NCBI GenBank assembly: GCA_002722245.1
Contig: PBLA01000018.1
Location: forward strand, 1-64,000
DNA length: 64,000 bases
Direction of reading: 5' to 3'
From: Flavobacteriales bacterium
GTDB lineage: Bacteria > Bacteroidota > Bacteroidia > Flavobacteriales_C > GCA-002722245
The notes beneath the pieces are model-generated. The model did no database searches. It was not told where the DNA came from and saw only the letters and a list, made by a program, of their open reading frames with translations. A program made the position numbers and the translations under genes. This document shows, piece after piece, positions 44,801-53,125 of this stretch (position 1 is its first letter; the number at the start of each line of letters is the position of its first letter).

Positions 44801-45143
44801 CTGATACTTCTGCATATTCATGTAAACCACAATTATTGTAGGCTATAATTTCACCCCAAGAGAAACTTCCTGTATCGGCAGATTCAATTGTTACTCCTTG
44901 CATTTGAATGATATATAACAAATCTCCTTCCTCCAGATTTCCCGAAAATCGTCCATTTGTGTTAAGCCCTGAATTGACTACTTCAAGAGTTGTTTCTCCA
45001 ATTGCTGCATCACTTACCAAACTGGTGTACTCGTTTACAATTTCAACGCCAGAGACTGTTTTTGAACCGTGTTTAGATTTTTGAGCAAATGTTGAACTAA
45101 AAAAAATAAAAAACAGGAGGGTTAGAGCAAGTATTACCTTCAT
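41805..45143 (-). CDS. Large surface protein with PKD-like domains and gliding-motility (T9SS type B) C-terminus
   Basis: A protein of about 1112 residues from the internal start MKVILALTLLFFIFFSSTFA, which is a clean signal peptide. The N-terminal 500 residues are strongly Gly-rich (for example AANAGGGGVSLNAGGGGGS), followed by Ig/PKD-like modules of about 80 residues each with paired Cys. The C-terminal 90 residues (PNLFSPNGDGYNDALEVVN, IEVFNRWGESVY) are the gliding-motility associated C-terminal domain, a T9SS type B sorting signal. It is probably a surface adhesin. Ligand unknown. Confidence 0.9.
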   Translation of the reverse strand: MKVILALTLLFFIFFSSTFAQKSKHGSKTVSGVEIVNEYTSLVSDAAIGETTLEVVNSGLNTNGRFSGNLEEGDLLYIIQMQGVTIESADTGSFSWGEIIAYNNCGLHEYAEVSGVSNGTTIELSCPLRNNYQASGKVNVIRVPRYADLSIPLNQTLTGEAWNGNEGGVIVVEVEGDVTVEGEIEMDAKGFRGTEGSTNNNGGGLYAFNEYATTVHDIGALKGEGIAGYHTDYDTLGGRFGQGAAANAGGGGVSLNAGGGGGSNVGDISIYEGWGVPDRTSDPNYSTAWTLEGNKRSIGIDTVSSSGGGRGGYTLSDNSEDPLTLAPWEPAWGGNERRAAAAGLGGRPLEQSSERLFLGGGGGQGHGGSWDSAILSGDGLGGAGGSGGGMIIIKSYSSVLGTGTVRANGEDGKGGEGTFVTSFYGGGGAGAGGTIVVEANGTIAPIAINANGGAGGSVTNANIFAPNRLTGPGGGGAGGYVRTSSSGPIVNIEGGANGVMTDFGILEDKFEPNGATFGDTGIVVIQTVLPDPVLLAKNDTVCTGENAELSVLASNLNGSTIYWFDAAFGGNQIGEGLTFNLTNLQNDSTVYAGVCPGENRVAVLAKAVDQLTLKIDDNSQKLTCSGLPVEISATGNDFAWYPSTYIADTTLASVVITPYLSATELDTLLYYVQIEEGSCTALDSVSVVVVRKPLIQVPSELVSRGCQGELVDLSTGNSAGSGESITYLWNDGELSGLNVSVLFDQDKEMKITAIDDVYGCRDSNVFDITVSIVESEFIYADTCFGDETTFTSLASSNVGSLTSSEWFINELPMSGTDWNDSTGVRTFNPSGNYTVTHVSVNELNCVDTVTKIINIRELPNESLIIGSKNTCVNKEVSYSSVYRSDEGASLLWDLGNETSSILDSGTTTYDSLGVKTISLTVTDKHSCTNIIIDKVNVLEGPSANFNLPDTVTYGEVITSPQLDVSGVSGGAEFYWLSEEDTISTALLPKITADQDGEKCYTLTVVSPIGCEDTYNDCMLIEGEPIRLPNLFSPNGDGYNDALEVVNSEGKIISIEVFNRWGESVYKDDDYKNDWSGVSTAGRPLSTGTYFVVMKDVLKNDSESVNGFIYLTK

Positions 45144-45298
45144 AATTAACCGGGTTAAACAGATCGCAAAGTTAATTAAATTCAATCAATGATTATGGGA
45201 ATGTTTTCAACATCTGAACTGAATAACCTCATAGGCAATGTTGAATTTAAATCCATCAAAATCGTTCAATAAAAGATTATCTTTTATTTTAGTTTACT

Positions 45299-48200
45299 AT
45301 GAATAATCAAGGTAAATTTCTTGTTTATAAATCGTCAGCAGGCTCAGGAAAAACATATACTCTTGTAAAAGAGTATTTAACGATTGCTTTATCTGGGGAC
45401 CACCCTGATCGATATAAAAACATTTTAGCAATCACCTTTACAAACAAGGCGGCGGCTGAAATGAAAGAGCGTGTCACGCTTTTTTTAAAATCATTCGCTT
45501 ATCCTGATGATATTAGTGGTGGTGAACTCCTGATGTTCCAAAATATTGGAACTGAACTGGGCATATCAAAAGATCAACTGAAAAAGCGGGCGTTTGCCAT
45601 GCTGCAATCCATTTTACACAACTTTTCAGATTTTAACATCACCACCATTGACAAATTCATATTGAGAATTATCAGAAGCTTTTCTTTTGATCTTCAGCTA
45701 CCCTATAACTTTGAAGTTGAACTTGATAGTGATGCGCTTTTAAATCAAGCGGTTAGTAACTTACTTACTGAGGCTGGACAAAATAAGAAACTTACGGTCT
45801 TTTTGGTAAACTACATGAAGCAGCTTGCTCAAGATGATCAGAGCTGGAATATTCAAAAAGGGCTAGTGGATATTGCAAAGGTCACGATGAATGAGGATGC
45901 GCTTCCCCATCTTAATGAACTTCGAAAACTACACTTGGAGGATTTTGTTCGAATTAAGGAAAAAATGGGACAGGATCTTCATTCTTATGAGCGCTTTATT
46001 TTAAAAAATAAGAAACTGGGTGAAGAGAAATTAAAAGAAGCGAATATCAATCCCGAATTCTTAATTGGAAAATCGAGAACGAATATTTGGGCGTATTTTA
46101 AACAAAAAGTTGACGCTAGTTTTTTTGAGCAAAAGGCAAAACCAAAATATGTTCAAACAATTGAAAAAGATGAATGGTGTAGCAAAGGTTTTGAAGGCTC
46201 TATTTCCGCTACGGATTACCAAGATTTGAAAAATTTGTTTTTTGAGATAGAAAATTACAAATCGGAAAATGCAAGTGCATACATCTTAAAATCAACTATT
46301 TATAAAAATTTATTTCAACTAGGTCTCATTAATGAGCTGGAAAAACAACTCACATATATTCGAGAGGATCAAAACTTTATCCATATTTCAGAATTTAACA
46401 AGAAAGTAGCTGAAGTAGTAATAAAGCAGCCAATCCCTTTTATTTATGAGCGTATTGGCGAAAAATTTAATCATTATTTAATTGATGAATTTCAGGACAC
46501 TTCTGTTCTTCAGTGGCAAAATTTGCTTCCGCTTATTGAGAATTCACTGGCCTATGACAACAAAAATCTTATTGTGGGAGACGCAAAGCAAGCGATTTAC
46601 AGATGGCGAGGAGGCGATGTTGATCAATTTGCCCAATTACCTGAAGCACCACAATTTGAGGGGAATGATATTATCCAAGAGCGCGTTCACACGCTAAAAA
46701 GACAATTTAACCCTAAAAATCTTGCCTGTAATTACCGATCAACACGAGAAGTGATTGAATTTAACAACCTTTTTTTTCGTGAATTAATTGGTAAACTACC
46801 GGATTTTTTTAAGCCCTATTACGCAGAATTCGAACAACAAATAGGGCTGGAAAAACGCGGTGGCTATGCCCAAATTAAAGTGCTGGAAAAAGACAATTAT
46901 CTTCACAATACGCTTTCGGAAATTCTGTCAACAATAACCGACTGTAAATCAAGAGGAAAGCGACTAAAAGACATTGCTGTACTTACTCGTAAAAATAAGG
47001 AACTGGCCCTTATTGCGGAACACTTAACGCAGCACAATATCCCTGTTATCAGTAGTGAGAGTTTACATTTAAATCAATCGGAAAGGGTTAACTTTTTGAT
47101 GAGTGTATTCACGTTAATTTTAAATCCAAGTGATCTTGAATCGTCGATACATGTGTGTAATTATTTGCATAAGATTAAACCCTTGAATGCTTTTGAAATT
47201 TTCACCTCTGGCGCTGATGTTTTTTCTAAAATTATTCATGTTTTACAGCGTCATCACAACCTTGAACTTCCCGGGTTATCTGGATTATCCTTATATGAGA
47301 GTTTTGAAGAGTTGATTATGACTTTTCAATTTGATAAGGCAGACCCATTCATTCAAACTTTTATGGATGTTGTAAAACAGCAAGCTCCTCTTTTAAGCGC
47401 CACTGAATTTATTGATTTTTGGAGGGAAAAATGTACGTCAATAAAAATTGCCTCCCCTCAAGATATTGATGCTGTTTCCCTCATGACTGTTCATAAATCA
47501 AAGGGGCTAGAATTCCCTGTGGTTATTTTACCTTTTGCAAACAAAAAACCAAAGCGTGATGGCTGGTTATGGTTAGATACAGACGAACAAAAAATTGGTA
47601 TTGGTCACTCACTGACAAAAAATTCAAAAAAGATTTTAGATACTGACTTTGCAAATCAAAGTGAGCGAGAAACGCTAAAGATCATGTTGGATGAACTTAA
47701 TGTGGTTTATGTTGCGCTTACTAGAGCTGCAGAAGAACTGTTCATTTTCATTGAAGAAGTTAAAGAGAATGCGGATATTAAAGGGGTGGAAAAGTATTTC
47801 CAACCGGTTCTTGGTGTGCTTCAAGAGTCAGAGGACAAGGTTTTCTTTTACGGTGAAAAATCCACAAAAAAAACAGACCTTCACCCCTATGCCTCAACAA
47901 AACAGCTGGATCAATTGTCCTCCTCTAATTGGCGTAAAAAAATTAAAATAAGCTTCTCTGCTCCAACGATTTGGAATGTCCCCTGTGACTCTGAAGAGGC
48001 TTTTTCGAATGTGGATCCCAGAGCGTTTGGGAATTTGATTCATATGGTTTTCGCTCAACTTGATTCTTCGCTTCAAATTGATCATACGATGGAACAGTTT
48101 ATTCAGAATGGACTAATTGAAAAAGGTAATATTCAGCGTATTAAAACTATTATTACTGATACACTCGCTTTATCGCCTCTCAAAGAAATCTGGACGAAAG

Positions 48201-48442
48201 GTAAACATCTTGTTGAAAAAGAAATTATTACAGCGGATGGTAAGAGTTATCGTCCTGATCGAATCATTGAGCACAATGGATGCTCCTATTTAATTGATTT
48301 TAAAACCGGTGAAGAAAAGGAAAGGGATAAAAAACAAATTAAAAAATATGCTGAGCTACTGATGGTTCTCAACTTTACGAATATTCAGCCATACCTAATA
48401 TACACCGACAAATTGAAGGCCAAACATATTTTATTAAAATGA
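45299..48442 (+). CDS. UvrD/AddA-like helicase-nuclease
   Basis: A 1047-residue superfamily 1 helicase fused to a RecB-type nuclease. Walker A is SSAGSGKTYTL (Lys18), Walker B is DEFQDTSVLQW near residue 395, and the helicase motif TVHKSKGLEFPVVI is near 730. The C-terminal nuclease shows AFGNLIHMVF and the PD-(D/E)xK core DRIIEHNGCSYLIDFKTG. This is the AddA layout for double-strand break repair, but no AddB partner is adjacent. Alone on the plus strand with a 113-base upstream spacer. Confidence 0.92.
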   Translation: MNNQGKFLVYKSSAGSGKTYTLVKEYLTIALSGDHPDRYKNILAITFTNKAAAEMKERVTLFLKSFAYPDDISGGELLMFQNIGTELGISKDQLKKRAFAMLQSILHNFSDFNITTIDKFILRIIRSFSFDLQLPYNFEVELDSDALLNQAVSNLLTEAGQNKKLTVFLVNYMKQLAQDDQSWNIQKGLVDIAKVTMNEDALPHLNELRKLHLEDFVRIKEKMGQDLHSYERFILKNKKLGEEKLKEANINPEFLIGKSRTNIWAYFKQKVDASFFEQKAKPKYVQTIEKDEWCSKGFEGSISATDYQDLKNLFFEIENYKSENASAYILKSTIYKNLFQLGLINELEKQLTYIREDQNFIHISEFNKKVAEVVIKQPIPFIYERIGEKFNHYLIDEFQDTSVLQWQNLLPLIENSLAYDNKNLIVGDAKQAIYRWRGGDVDQFAQLPEAPQFEGNDIIQERVHTLKRQFNPKNLACNYRSTREVIEFNNLFFRELIGKLPDFFKPYYAEFEQQIGLEKRGGYAQIKVLEKDNYLHNTLSEILSTITDCKSRGKRLKDIAVLTRKNKELALIAEHLTQHNIPVISSESLHLNQSERVNFLMSVFTLILNPSDLESSIHVCNYLHKIKPLNAFEIFTSGADVFSKIIHVLQRHHNLELPGLSGLSLYESFEELIMTFQFDKADPFIQTFMDVVKQQAPLLSATEFIDFWREKCTSIKIASPQDIDAVSLMTVHKSKGLEFPVVILPFANKKPKRDGWLWLDTDEQKIGIGHSLTKNSKKILDTDFANQSERETLKIMLDELNVVYVALTRAAEELFIFIEEVKENADIKGVEKYFQPVLGVLQESEDKVFFYGEKSTKKTDLHPYASTKQLDQLSSSNWRKKIKISFSAPTIWNVPCDSEEAFSNVDPRAFGNLIHMVFAQLDSSLQIDHTMEQFIQNGLIEKGNIQRIKTIITDTLALSPLKEIWTKGKHLVEKEIITADGKSYRPDRIIEHNGCSYLIDFKTGEEKERDKKQIKKYAELLMVLNFTNIQPYLIYTDKLKAKHILLK

Positions 48443-48490
48443 TATACGTATGACAAATGGATGGGTTATTATTTTGTTACTTCGTGCATT

Positions 48491-49003
48491 ATGCGAATAA
48501 TTCTATGTTTTATAGGCTTAATTCTATGTTTCAGTGTTGTTGCGAATGATTGTGAAAAAACGCATCTAAGTCATCCTCAATCGGACACAACCTATTTTAA
48601 GAAATATTGCAAGCGCTTAAATATTATTGAAGAAGGTTGGTTGATTCATGGAAAAAAAGAGGGCTTTTGGAAAAATTATTATACAAATGGTCAATTGAAG
48701 TCACAAGGTCATTTTGATAATGGTAAATTGTCGGGGTTTTGGGTATTTTTCTATAAAAATGGTCAGATCAAATCAGAAGGGAATTTTTTTGAGGGGGAGA
48801 AAGATGGTTATTGGAAACATTTTGATCTTCAGGGAAGATTATCTCGAGCAGGAGAGTATAATCAAAACAGTAAAGTAGGTTTCTGGAAAAATTATTCCAA
48901 TGGAATCATCCGCGATGAGGGATGGTATGAGGAGAATAAACCGGTTGGTTTTTGGAACTTTTATGATGAAAAAGGTAACTTCGCGTACGCTATTAAACAA
49001 TAA
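48491..49003 (+). CDS. MORN/YwqK-repeat secreted protein
   Basis: About 170 residues from the internal start MRIILCFIGLILCFSVVA, a clear signal peptide. It holds at least five repeats of the form GFWKNYYTNGQLKSQGHF, GFWVFFYKNGQIKSEGNF, GYWKHFDLQGRLSRAGEY and GFWNFYDEKG. Family members include YwqK-type antitoxins but many are uncharacterised. It sits between the helicase gene and the glycosyltransferase cluster, with the next gene starting 3 bases after its stop. Confidence 0.85.
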   Translation: MRIILCFIGLILCFSVVANDCEKTHLSHPQSDTTYFKKYCKRLNIIEEGWLIHGKKEGFWKNYYTNGQLKSQGHFDNGKLSGFWVFFYKNGQIKSEGNFFEGEKDGYWKHFDLQGRLSRAGEYNQNSKVGFWKNYSNGIIRDEGWYEENKPVGFWNFYDEKGNFAYAIKQ

Positions 49004-49006
49004 ATA

Positions 49007-49699
49007 TTGAATTCAATCATCCGGGTTATTATTCCTGCCTTTAATGAGGAAAATGCTGTTGGAAAGGTAATTGCAGAAATCCCTCCTATTGTAAAAGAAA
49101 TTATTGTGGTGAATAATAATTCAAACGATAATACGCGCACAATTGCCAAACAAGCGGGAGCTACAGTTATAGATGAACCGGTTCAAGGTTATGGGAGAGC
49201 ATGTTTGAAAGGAATCCAATACGTGAAAGAACGCTTTGAAAATACAGATATTATTGTTTTTTTAGATGCGGATTATTCGGACTATCCAGAAGAATTAACC
49301 ACTCTTGTTCAGCCCATTCTGGAGGAGGGGAAAGACCTTGTAATCGGCTCTAGAAAACTCGGGAAAAAGTCAAAAAAAAGTATGACTCCTCAACAAGTTT
49401 TTGGAAATTGGTTGGCTACGAAACTCATTAAACTATTTTATGGGGTAAAATTTACAGATTTGGGTCCATTTAGGGCTATTAAATGGGAAAAACTTGTAGC
49501 GTTGAATATGGCTGATCAAACCTATGGTTGGACAGTTGAAATGCAAGTGAAAGCGGCCAAACATAACTTCCAAATGATAGAGGTCCCTGTAAATTATAAG
49601 GCACGAATTGGTAAGTCTAAAATTTCTGGTACAGTAAAAGGAACTATTTTAGCAGGCTATAAAATCATCTCCACTATTTTAAGAGAATTAAAACGTTGA
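49007..49699 (+). CDS. Family 2 glycosyltransferase (DPM1-like)
   Basis: A 230-residue GT2 enzyme of the polyprenyl-phosphate mannosyltransferase type. The start is TTG at 49007, with an in-frame TAA at 49001-49003. The N-terminus IIPAFNEENAVGKVIAEIP, the metal-binding FLDADYSDYPEEL (DxD near residue 88) and GSRKLGKKSK are characteristic. The likely product is polyprenyl-phosphate sugar at the inner membrane. It overlaps the next gene's upstream frame and begins a glycan-synthesis cluster. Confidence 0.88.
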   Translation: MNSIIRVIIPAFNEENAVGKVIAEIPPIVKEIIVVNNNSNDNTRTIAKQAGATVIDEPVQGYGRACLKGIQYVKERFENTDIIVFLDADYSDYPEELTTLVQPILEEGKDLVIGSRKLGKKSKKSMTPQQVFGNWLATKLIKLFYGVKFTDLGPFRAIKWEKLVALNMADQTYGWTVEMQVKAAKHNFQMIEVPVNYKARIGKSKISGTVKGTILAGYKIISTILRELKR

Positions 49700-49701
49700 T
49701 C

Positions 49702-51159
49702 ATGCAGTATATTATTTTAGGCCTTTATATTTTTTTTATGGGGTTTATTTTTCTTTACAGCCTTATTCAGGGTCATCTTATCCTTTTGTATCGAAAAGCT
49801 AAAAAACAGCGACATCTTTTGCGTTTAGAAGATTCTAACTACACTCCTTGGGTGACGATTCAATTGCCGATTTATAATGAAAAATATGTGATTGAGCGTT
49901 TAATTGATCAAATTACCTTATTGGAATACCCTAAAGAATATTTGGAAATTCAAGTTCTTGATGATTCTAATGACGAAACCTCAACACTTGTTGAGCAAAA
50001 AGTAAATGAAATCAAATTATTGGGTTTTGACATTACGCATGTGAAAAGAGTTAAAAACATTGGTTTTAAGGCTGGTGCATTACAAGAGGGAATGCATCAA
50101 TGCAAAGGCGAATTTATTGCAATATTCGATGCTGATTTCATGCCTGAACCTGATTTTTTACGTAAAACTATTCCACATTTTAAAAACTCTAGTATTGGAG
50201 TGGTTCAAACGAGATGGGCCCATCTAAATGAAAACTACAGTTTACTTACCAAGTTGCAAGCTTTTGGTTTAAATGCTCATTTCACTATTGAGCAAAGTGC
50301 TAAAAATGTAGCCAAGCATTTTATTAATTTTAATGGAACAGCAGGGGTTTGGAGAAAATCCTGCATTATTGATGCTGGAGGCTGGCAAAGTGATACGATA
50401 ACAGAAGATTTGGATTTAAGTTATCGTGCACAAATGAAAGGATGGCAATTTGTATTTTTAGAAGAGGTCGGTTGTCCTGCTGAATTACCTGTTGCTATGA
50501 ATGCGTTAAAAAACCAGCAATTTAGATGGACAAAGGGAGCTGCAGAAACTGCAAAAAAAAACTTACTCACTTTTTTGAAAACGCCTGGGTTGGGTTTCAC
50601 CACCAAACTTCATGGTTTTTTTCATTTGTTAAATAGTTTTTTATTTGTTTGTATTCTTTTTACCGCTTTGTTAAGCGTTCCTATTTTGTATATTAAACAT
50701 TCATCTCCCAACTTATCATGGTTATTTAATGCTGCAGCACTCCTTCTCTTAAGTTTAATCATTCTTGGATTGTATTATTACATAACCCAAAAAAGAAGAA
50801 CGTATGAAAACTCCTTTTTAAAGAGTTTTCCTCTATTCCTAAGTGTGAGTATGGGGCTTTCTCTCCATAATGCTATTGCTGTAATAGAAGGTTATTTTGG
50901 CATTAAATCGCCTTTTGTACGAACACCTAAGTTTGCCATAACTGCTCAATCCGGCAGTTGGAAAGACAAAAGACAATACCTAAAATCTACATTTAACGTT
51001 TTAACACTTTTAGAGCTGTTAATGTGCTGTTATGCGTTTTATGGAATATACAGTGCGTTCAAACTGAATGATTTTGGATTATTACCTTTTCATTGTATGT
51101 TAGCTCTTGGTTTTGGCTATGTTTCATTTTTTTCCTACAAACACAGCTTAAGCGTATAA
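49702..51159 (+). CDS. Membrane family 2 glycosyltransferase (BcsA-like)
   Basis: A 485-residue processive-type GT2 enzyme. An N-terminal helix precedes the catalytic domain with IQLPIYNEKYVIERLI, FDADFMPEPDF (DxD) and the QxxRW motif as QQFRWTKGAAE; about four C-terminal helices complete it. The ATG at 49702 is preferred to a TTG two codons upstream. Such enzymes make or extend a surface polysaccharide or glycolipid. It follows the DPM1-like gene by 2 bases. Confidence 0.9.
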   Translation: MQYIILGLYIFFMGFIFLYSLIQGHLILLYRKAKKQRHLLRLEDSNYTPWVTIQLPIYNEKYVIERLIDQITLLEYPKEYLEIQVLDDSNDETSTLVEQKVNEIKLLGFDITHVKRVKNIGFKAGALQEGMHQCKGEFIAIFDADFMPEPDFLRKTIPHFKNSSIGVVQTRWAHLNENYSLLTKLQAFGLNAHFTIEQSAKNVAKHFINFNGTAGVWRKSCIIDAGGWQSDTITEDLDLSYRAQMKGWQFVFLEEVGCPAELPVAMNALKNQQFRWTKGAAETAKKNLLTFLKTPGLGFTTKLHGFFHLLNSFLFVCILFTALLSVPILYIKHSSPNLSWLFNAAALLLLSLIILGLYYYITQKRRTYENSFLKSFPLFLSVSMGLSLHNAIAVIEGYFGIKSPFVRTPKFAITAQSGSWKDKRQYLKSTFNVLTLLELLMCCYAFYGIYSAFKLNDFGLLPFHCMLALGFGYVSFFSYKHSLSV

Positions 51160-51171
51160 TTACAAAGAGTA

Positions 51172-52476
51172 ATGGTGCTATCAAACAATCAAAAAGTTGT
51201 CATCGGCTCAGCTTTGTTACTATGCTGCACGCTTATAATGGGGTATTTTGTTCCTCGCACCAATTTCTTGATTGAATTTTTACTATTTGCGCTTGGTCTT
51301 TTAGGTCTATGGTCTCTTAAGAATGTAGATAATGTATCCCAGATATTTAATATTGGACTTTTACTTCGAATCTGTTTATTCATTGCCATACCTACTCTTA
51401 GTGATGATTACTTTCGTTTTTTGTGGGATGGATTTTTAATTAGCGAAGGAATAAATCCTTTTAATTTTAAACCTTCAGAACTCATTGAAGGGTTTAAAGA
51501 TAATCCACTTGCGAACACGCTTTATGAGGGAATGAATTCAAAGGAATACTATTCCATATACCCACCTGTGAATCAATGGTATTTTTACTTGAGCAACTTA
51601 CCTGGTCATATTTTTGGCGGTGTGTTATTTTTAAGAACAACTATTCTAGTTTTTGAAATCAGTACGTTTTTCATTCTAAAAAGATTAATGATTCGCTACC
51701 GAATACCTCTGCAATCGCTCTCTTTGTATTGGTTAAACCCATTGGTTGTTTTGGAATTAACCGGGAATCTGCATGGGGAAGGTGTTCTCTTATTTTTCTT
51801 ACTATCTGGATTATGGAGTTTATCAAAACTGCAAGATTTTAAAGGGGGTGTTTTACTCGGCTTGTCCTTCTGTTCCAAGTTATTTAGTTTTATGTTTTTA
51901 CCGCTCTTATTGTTAAAAGGTAGAGCGTATCGCAGTAGTAAAATGCTTCTTGGAATTGTTCCTGTTTTAATTTTTGCATTTGTTCCTTTTATTAATTTCA
52001 CTACGATCTTCCACTTTTTAGAAAGTTTGAATTTATACTTTCAAACGTTCGAGTTTAATGGAAGTTTTTTTAATCTATTTAAAGCATTAGGAATTCAGCT
52101 TTACGGATATGACCCTGTTCAAACTGTTGGCCCGTTGCTTTCCATTTTTGCAGGGGGTATTATCCTACTTCTCTCCTGGAGGTATCGCTTTAGAAATCGT
52201 AAAGTCATCTTCACGGGTATTACGCTTATGATTTCTACGTATTTCTTTTTTTCGGCTATTGTTCACCCTTGGTATATAATTATCCCGCTTGCATTGAGTT
52301 TATTTACTCCGTTGAGGTTTCCTTTAGTATGGAGTTTTACAGTGTTTTTATCATATTCTTTTTACGATGATGATATAAATCTCCCGTTAAAATACGCACT
52401 CATTACCCTTGAATATGTTGTTGTATTTCTTGTTTTCTTCTTCGATGTTAAGAGGCTCCGATCATCTGTTGTATAA
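51172..52476 (+). CDS. Polyprenol-phosphate-sugar-dependent membrane glycosyltransferase (GT-C type)
   Basis: A 434-residue protein with about ten helices. The first periplasmic loop holds DDYFRFLWDGFLISEGINPF, a D-D motif followed by R-x-x-W-D-G as in GT-C mannosyltransferases that use polyprenyl-phosphate sugars. It would take the sugar made by the DPM1-like enzyme encoded two genes upstream. Substrate unknown. The stop lies 45 bases before the convergent mgsA gene. Confidence 0.82.
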   Translation: MVLSNNQKVVIGSALLLCCTLIMGYFVPRTNFLIEFLLFALGLLGLWSLKNVDNVSQIFNIGLLLRICLFIAIPTLSDDYFRFLWDGFLISEGINPFNFKPSELIEGFKDNPLANTLYEGMNSKEYYSIYPPVNQWYFYLSNLPGHIFGGVLFLRTTILVFEISTFFILKRLMIRYRIPLQSLSLYWLNPLVVLELTGNLHGEGVLLFFLLSGLWSLSKLQDFKGGVLLGLSFCSKLFSFMFLPLLLLKGRAYRSSKMLLGIVPVLIFAFVPFINFTTIFHFLESLNLYFQTFEFNGSFFNLFKALGIQLYGYDPVQTVGPLLSIFAGGIILLLSWRYRFRNRKVIFTGITLMISTYFFFSAIVHPWYIIIPLALSLFTPLRFPLVWSFTVFLSYSFYDDDINLPLKYALITLEYVVVFLVFFFDVKRLRSSVV

Positions 52477-52521
52477 AAAGTATTTTATCATTATCAATGA
52501 CAACAAAATAACCCACCTGAA

Positions 52522-52962
52522 CTAGACTTTTCTATTGTTATGTGTAGAATAATCCTCTACCTTTCGATTGTATTCTCCAGCAAAATGTGGCGAACTAAGG
52601 ATGAAATCAGCTGTTGATAAATTACAAGCTACAGGAATATTCCAAACAGCAGCAAGACGAATCAAGGCTTTTACATCTGGATCATGAGGTTGCGCTTCCA
52701 ATGGATCCCAAAAAAAAATTAAAATATCAATTTTATTTTCAGAAATTAAGGCGCCTAATTGTTGATCTCCTCCTAGTGGTCCCGATTGCAATAATTGAAC
52801 ACTCAACGCTGTTTCCTGATTAACAAGTCTTCCCGTTGTGCCTGTGGCATAAAAGCTATGTTTTTGAAAAGCTTTTTCATTCTTTTTTACCCACTCAATT
52901 AATTCTTTTTTCTTGTTATCGTGAGCAACTAAGACTATGCTCTTTGTACTATCCATTTTCAT
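52522..52962 (-). CDS. mgsA: Methylglyoxal synthase
   Basis: MgsA converts dihydroxyacetone phosphate to methylglyoxal in the cytoplasm. The 146-residue protein keeps the [12 protein letters not shown] start, the ATGTTGRLV phosphate-binding loop, [13 protein letters not shown] with the catalytic Asp, [20 protein letters not shown] and the ending [15 protein letters not shown] two codons inside (MDSTK) is a possible alternative start. Confidence 0.95.
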   Translation of the reverse strand: MKMDSTKSIVLVAHDNKKKELIEWVKKNEKAFQKHSFYATGTTGRLVNQETALSVQLLQSGPLGGDQQLGALISENKIDILIFFWDPLEAQPHDPDVKALIRLAAVWNIPVACNLSTADFILSSPHFAGEYNRKVEDYSTHNNRKV

Positions 52963-53125
52963 ATGTGAATTAGTATTGATATTCCTCTCTAAAATAGACT
53001 AAAATCCAAAGTGATGGTTAACTTTTAATTGAGCCAATGTCTTTTTTTGATTATCTTAGGCGCGCTTGGATGAAAACCCTAACTAGAATCTCAAGCCCTT
53101 AATATTAACTTTTAAACCTTATTTT

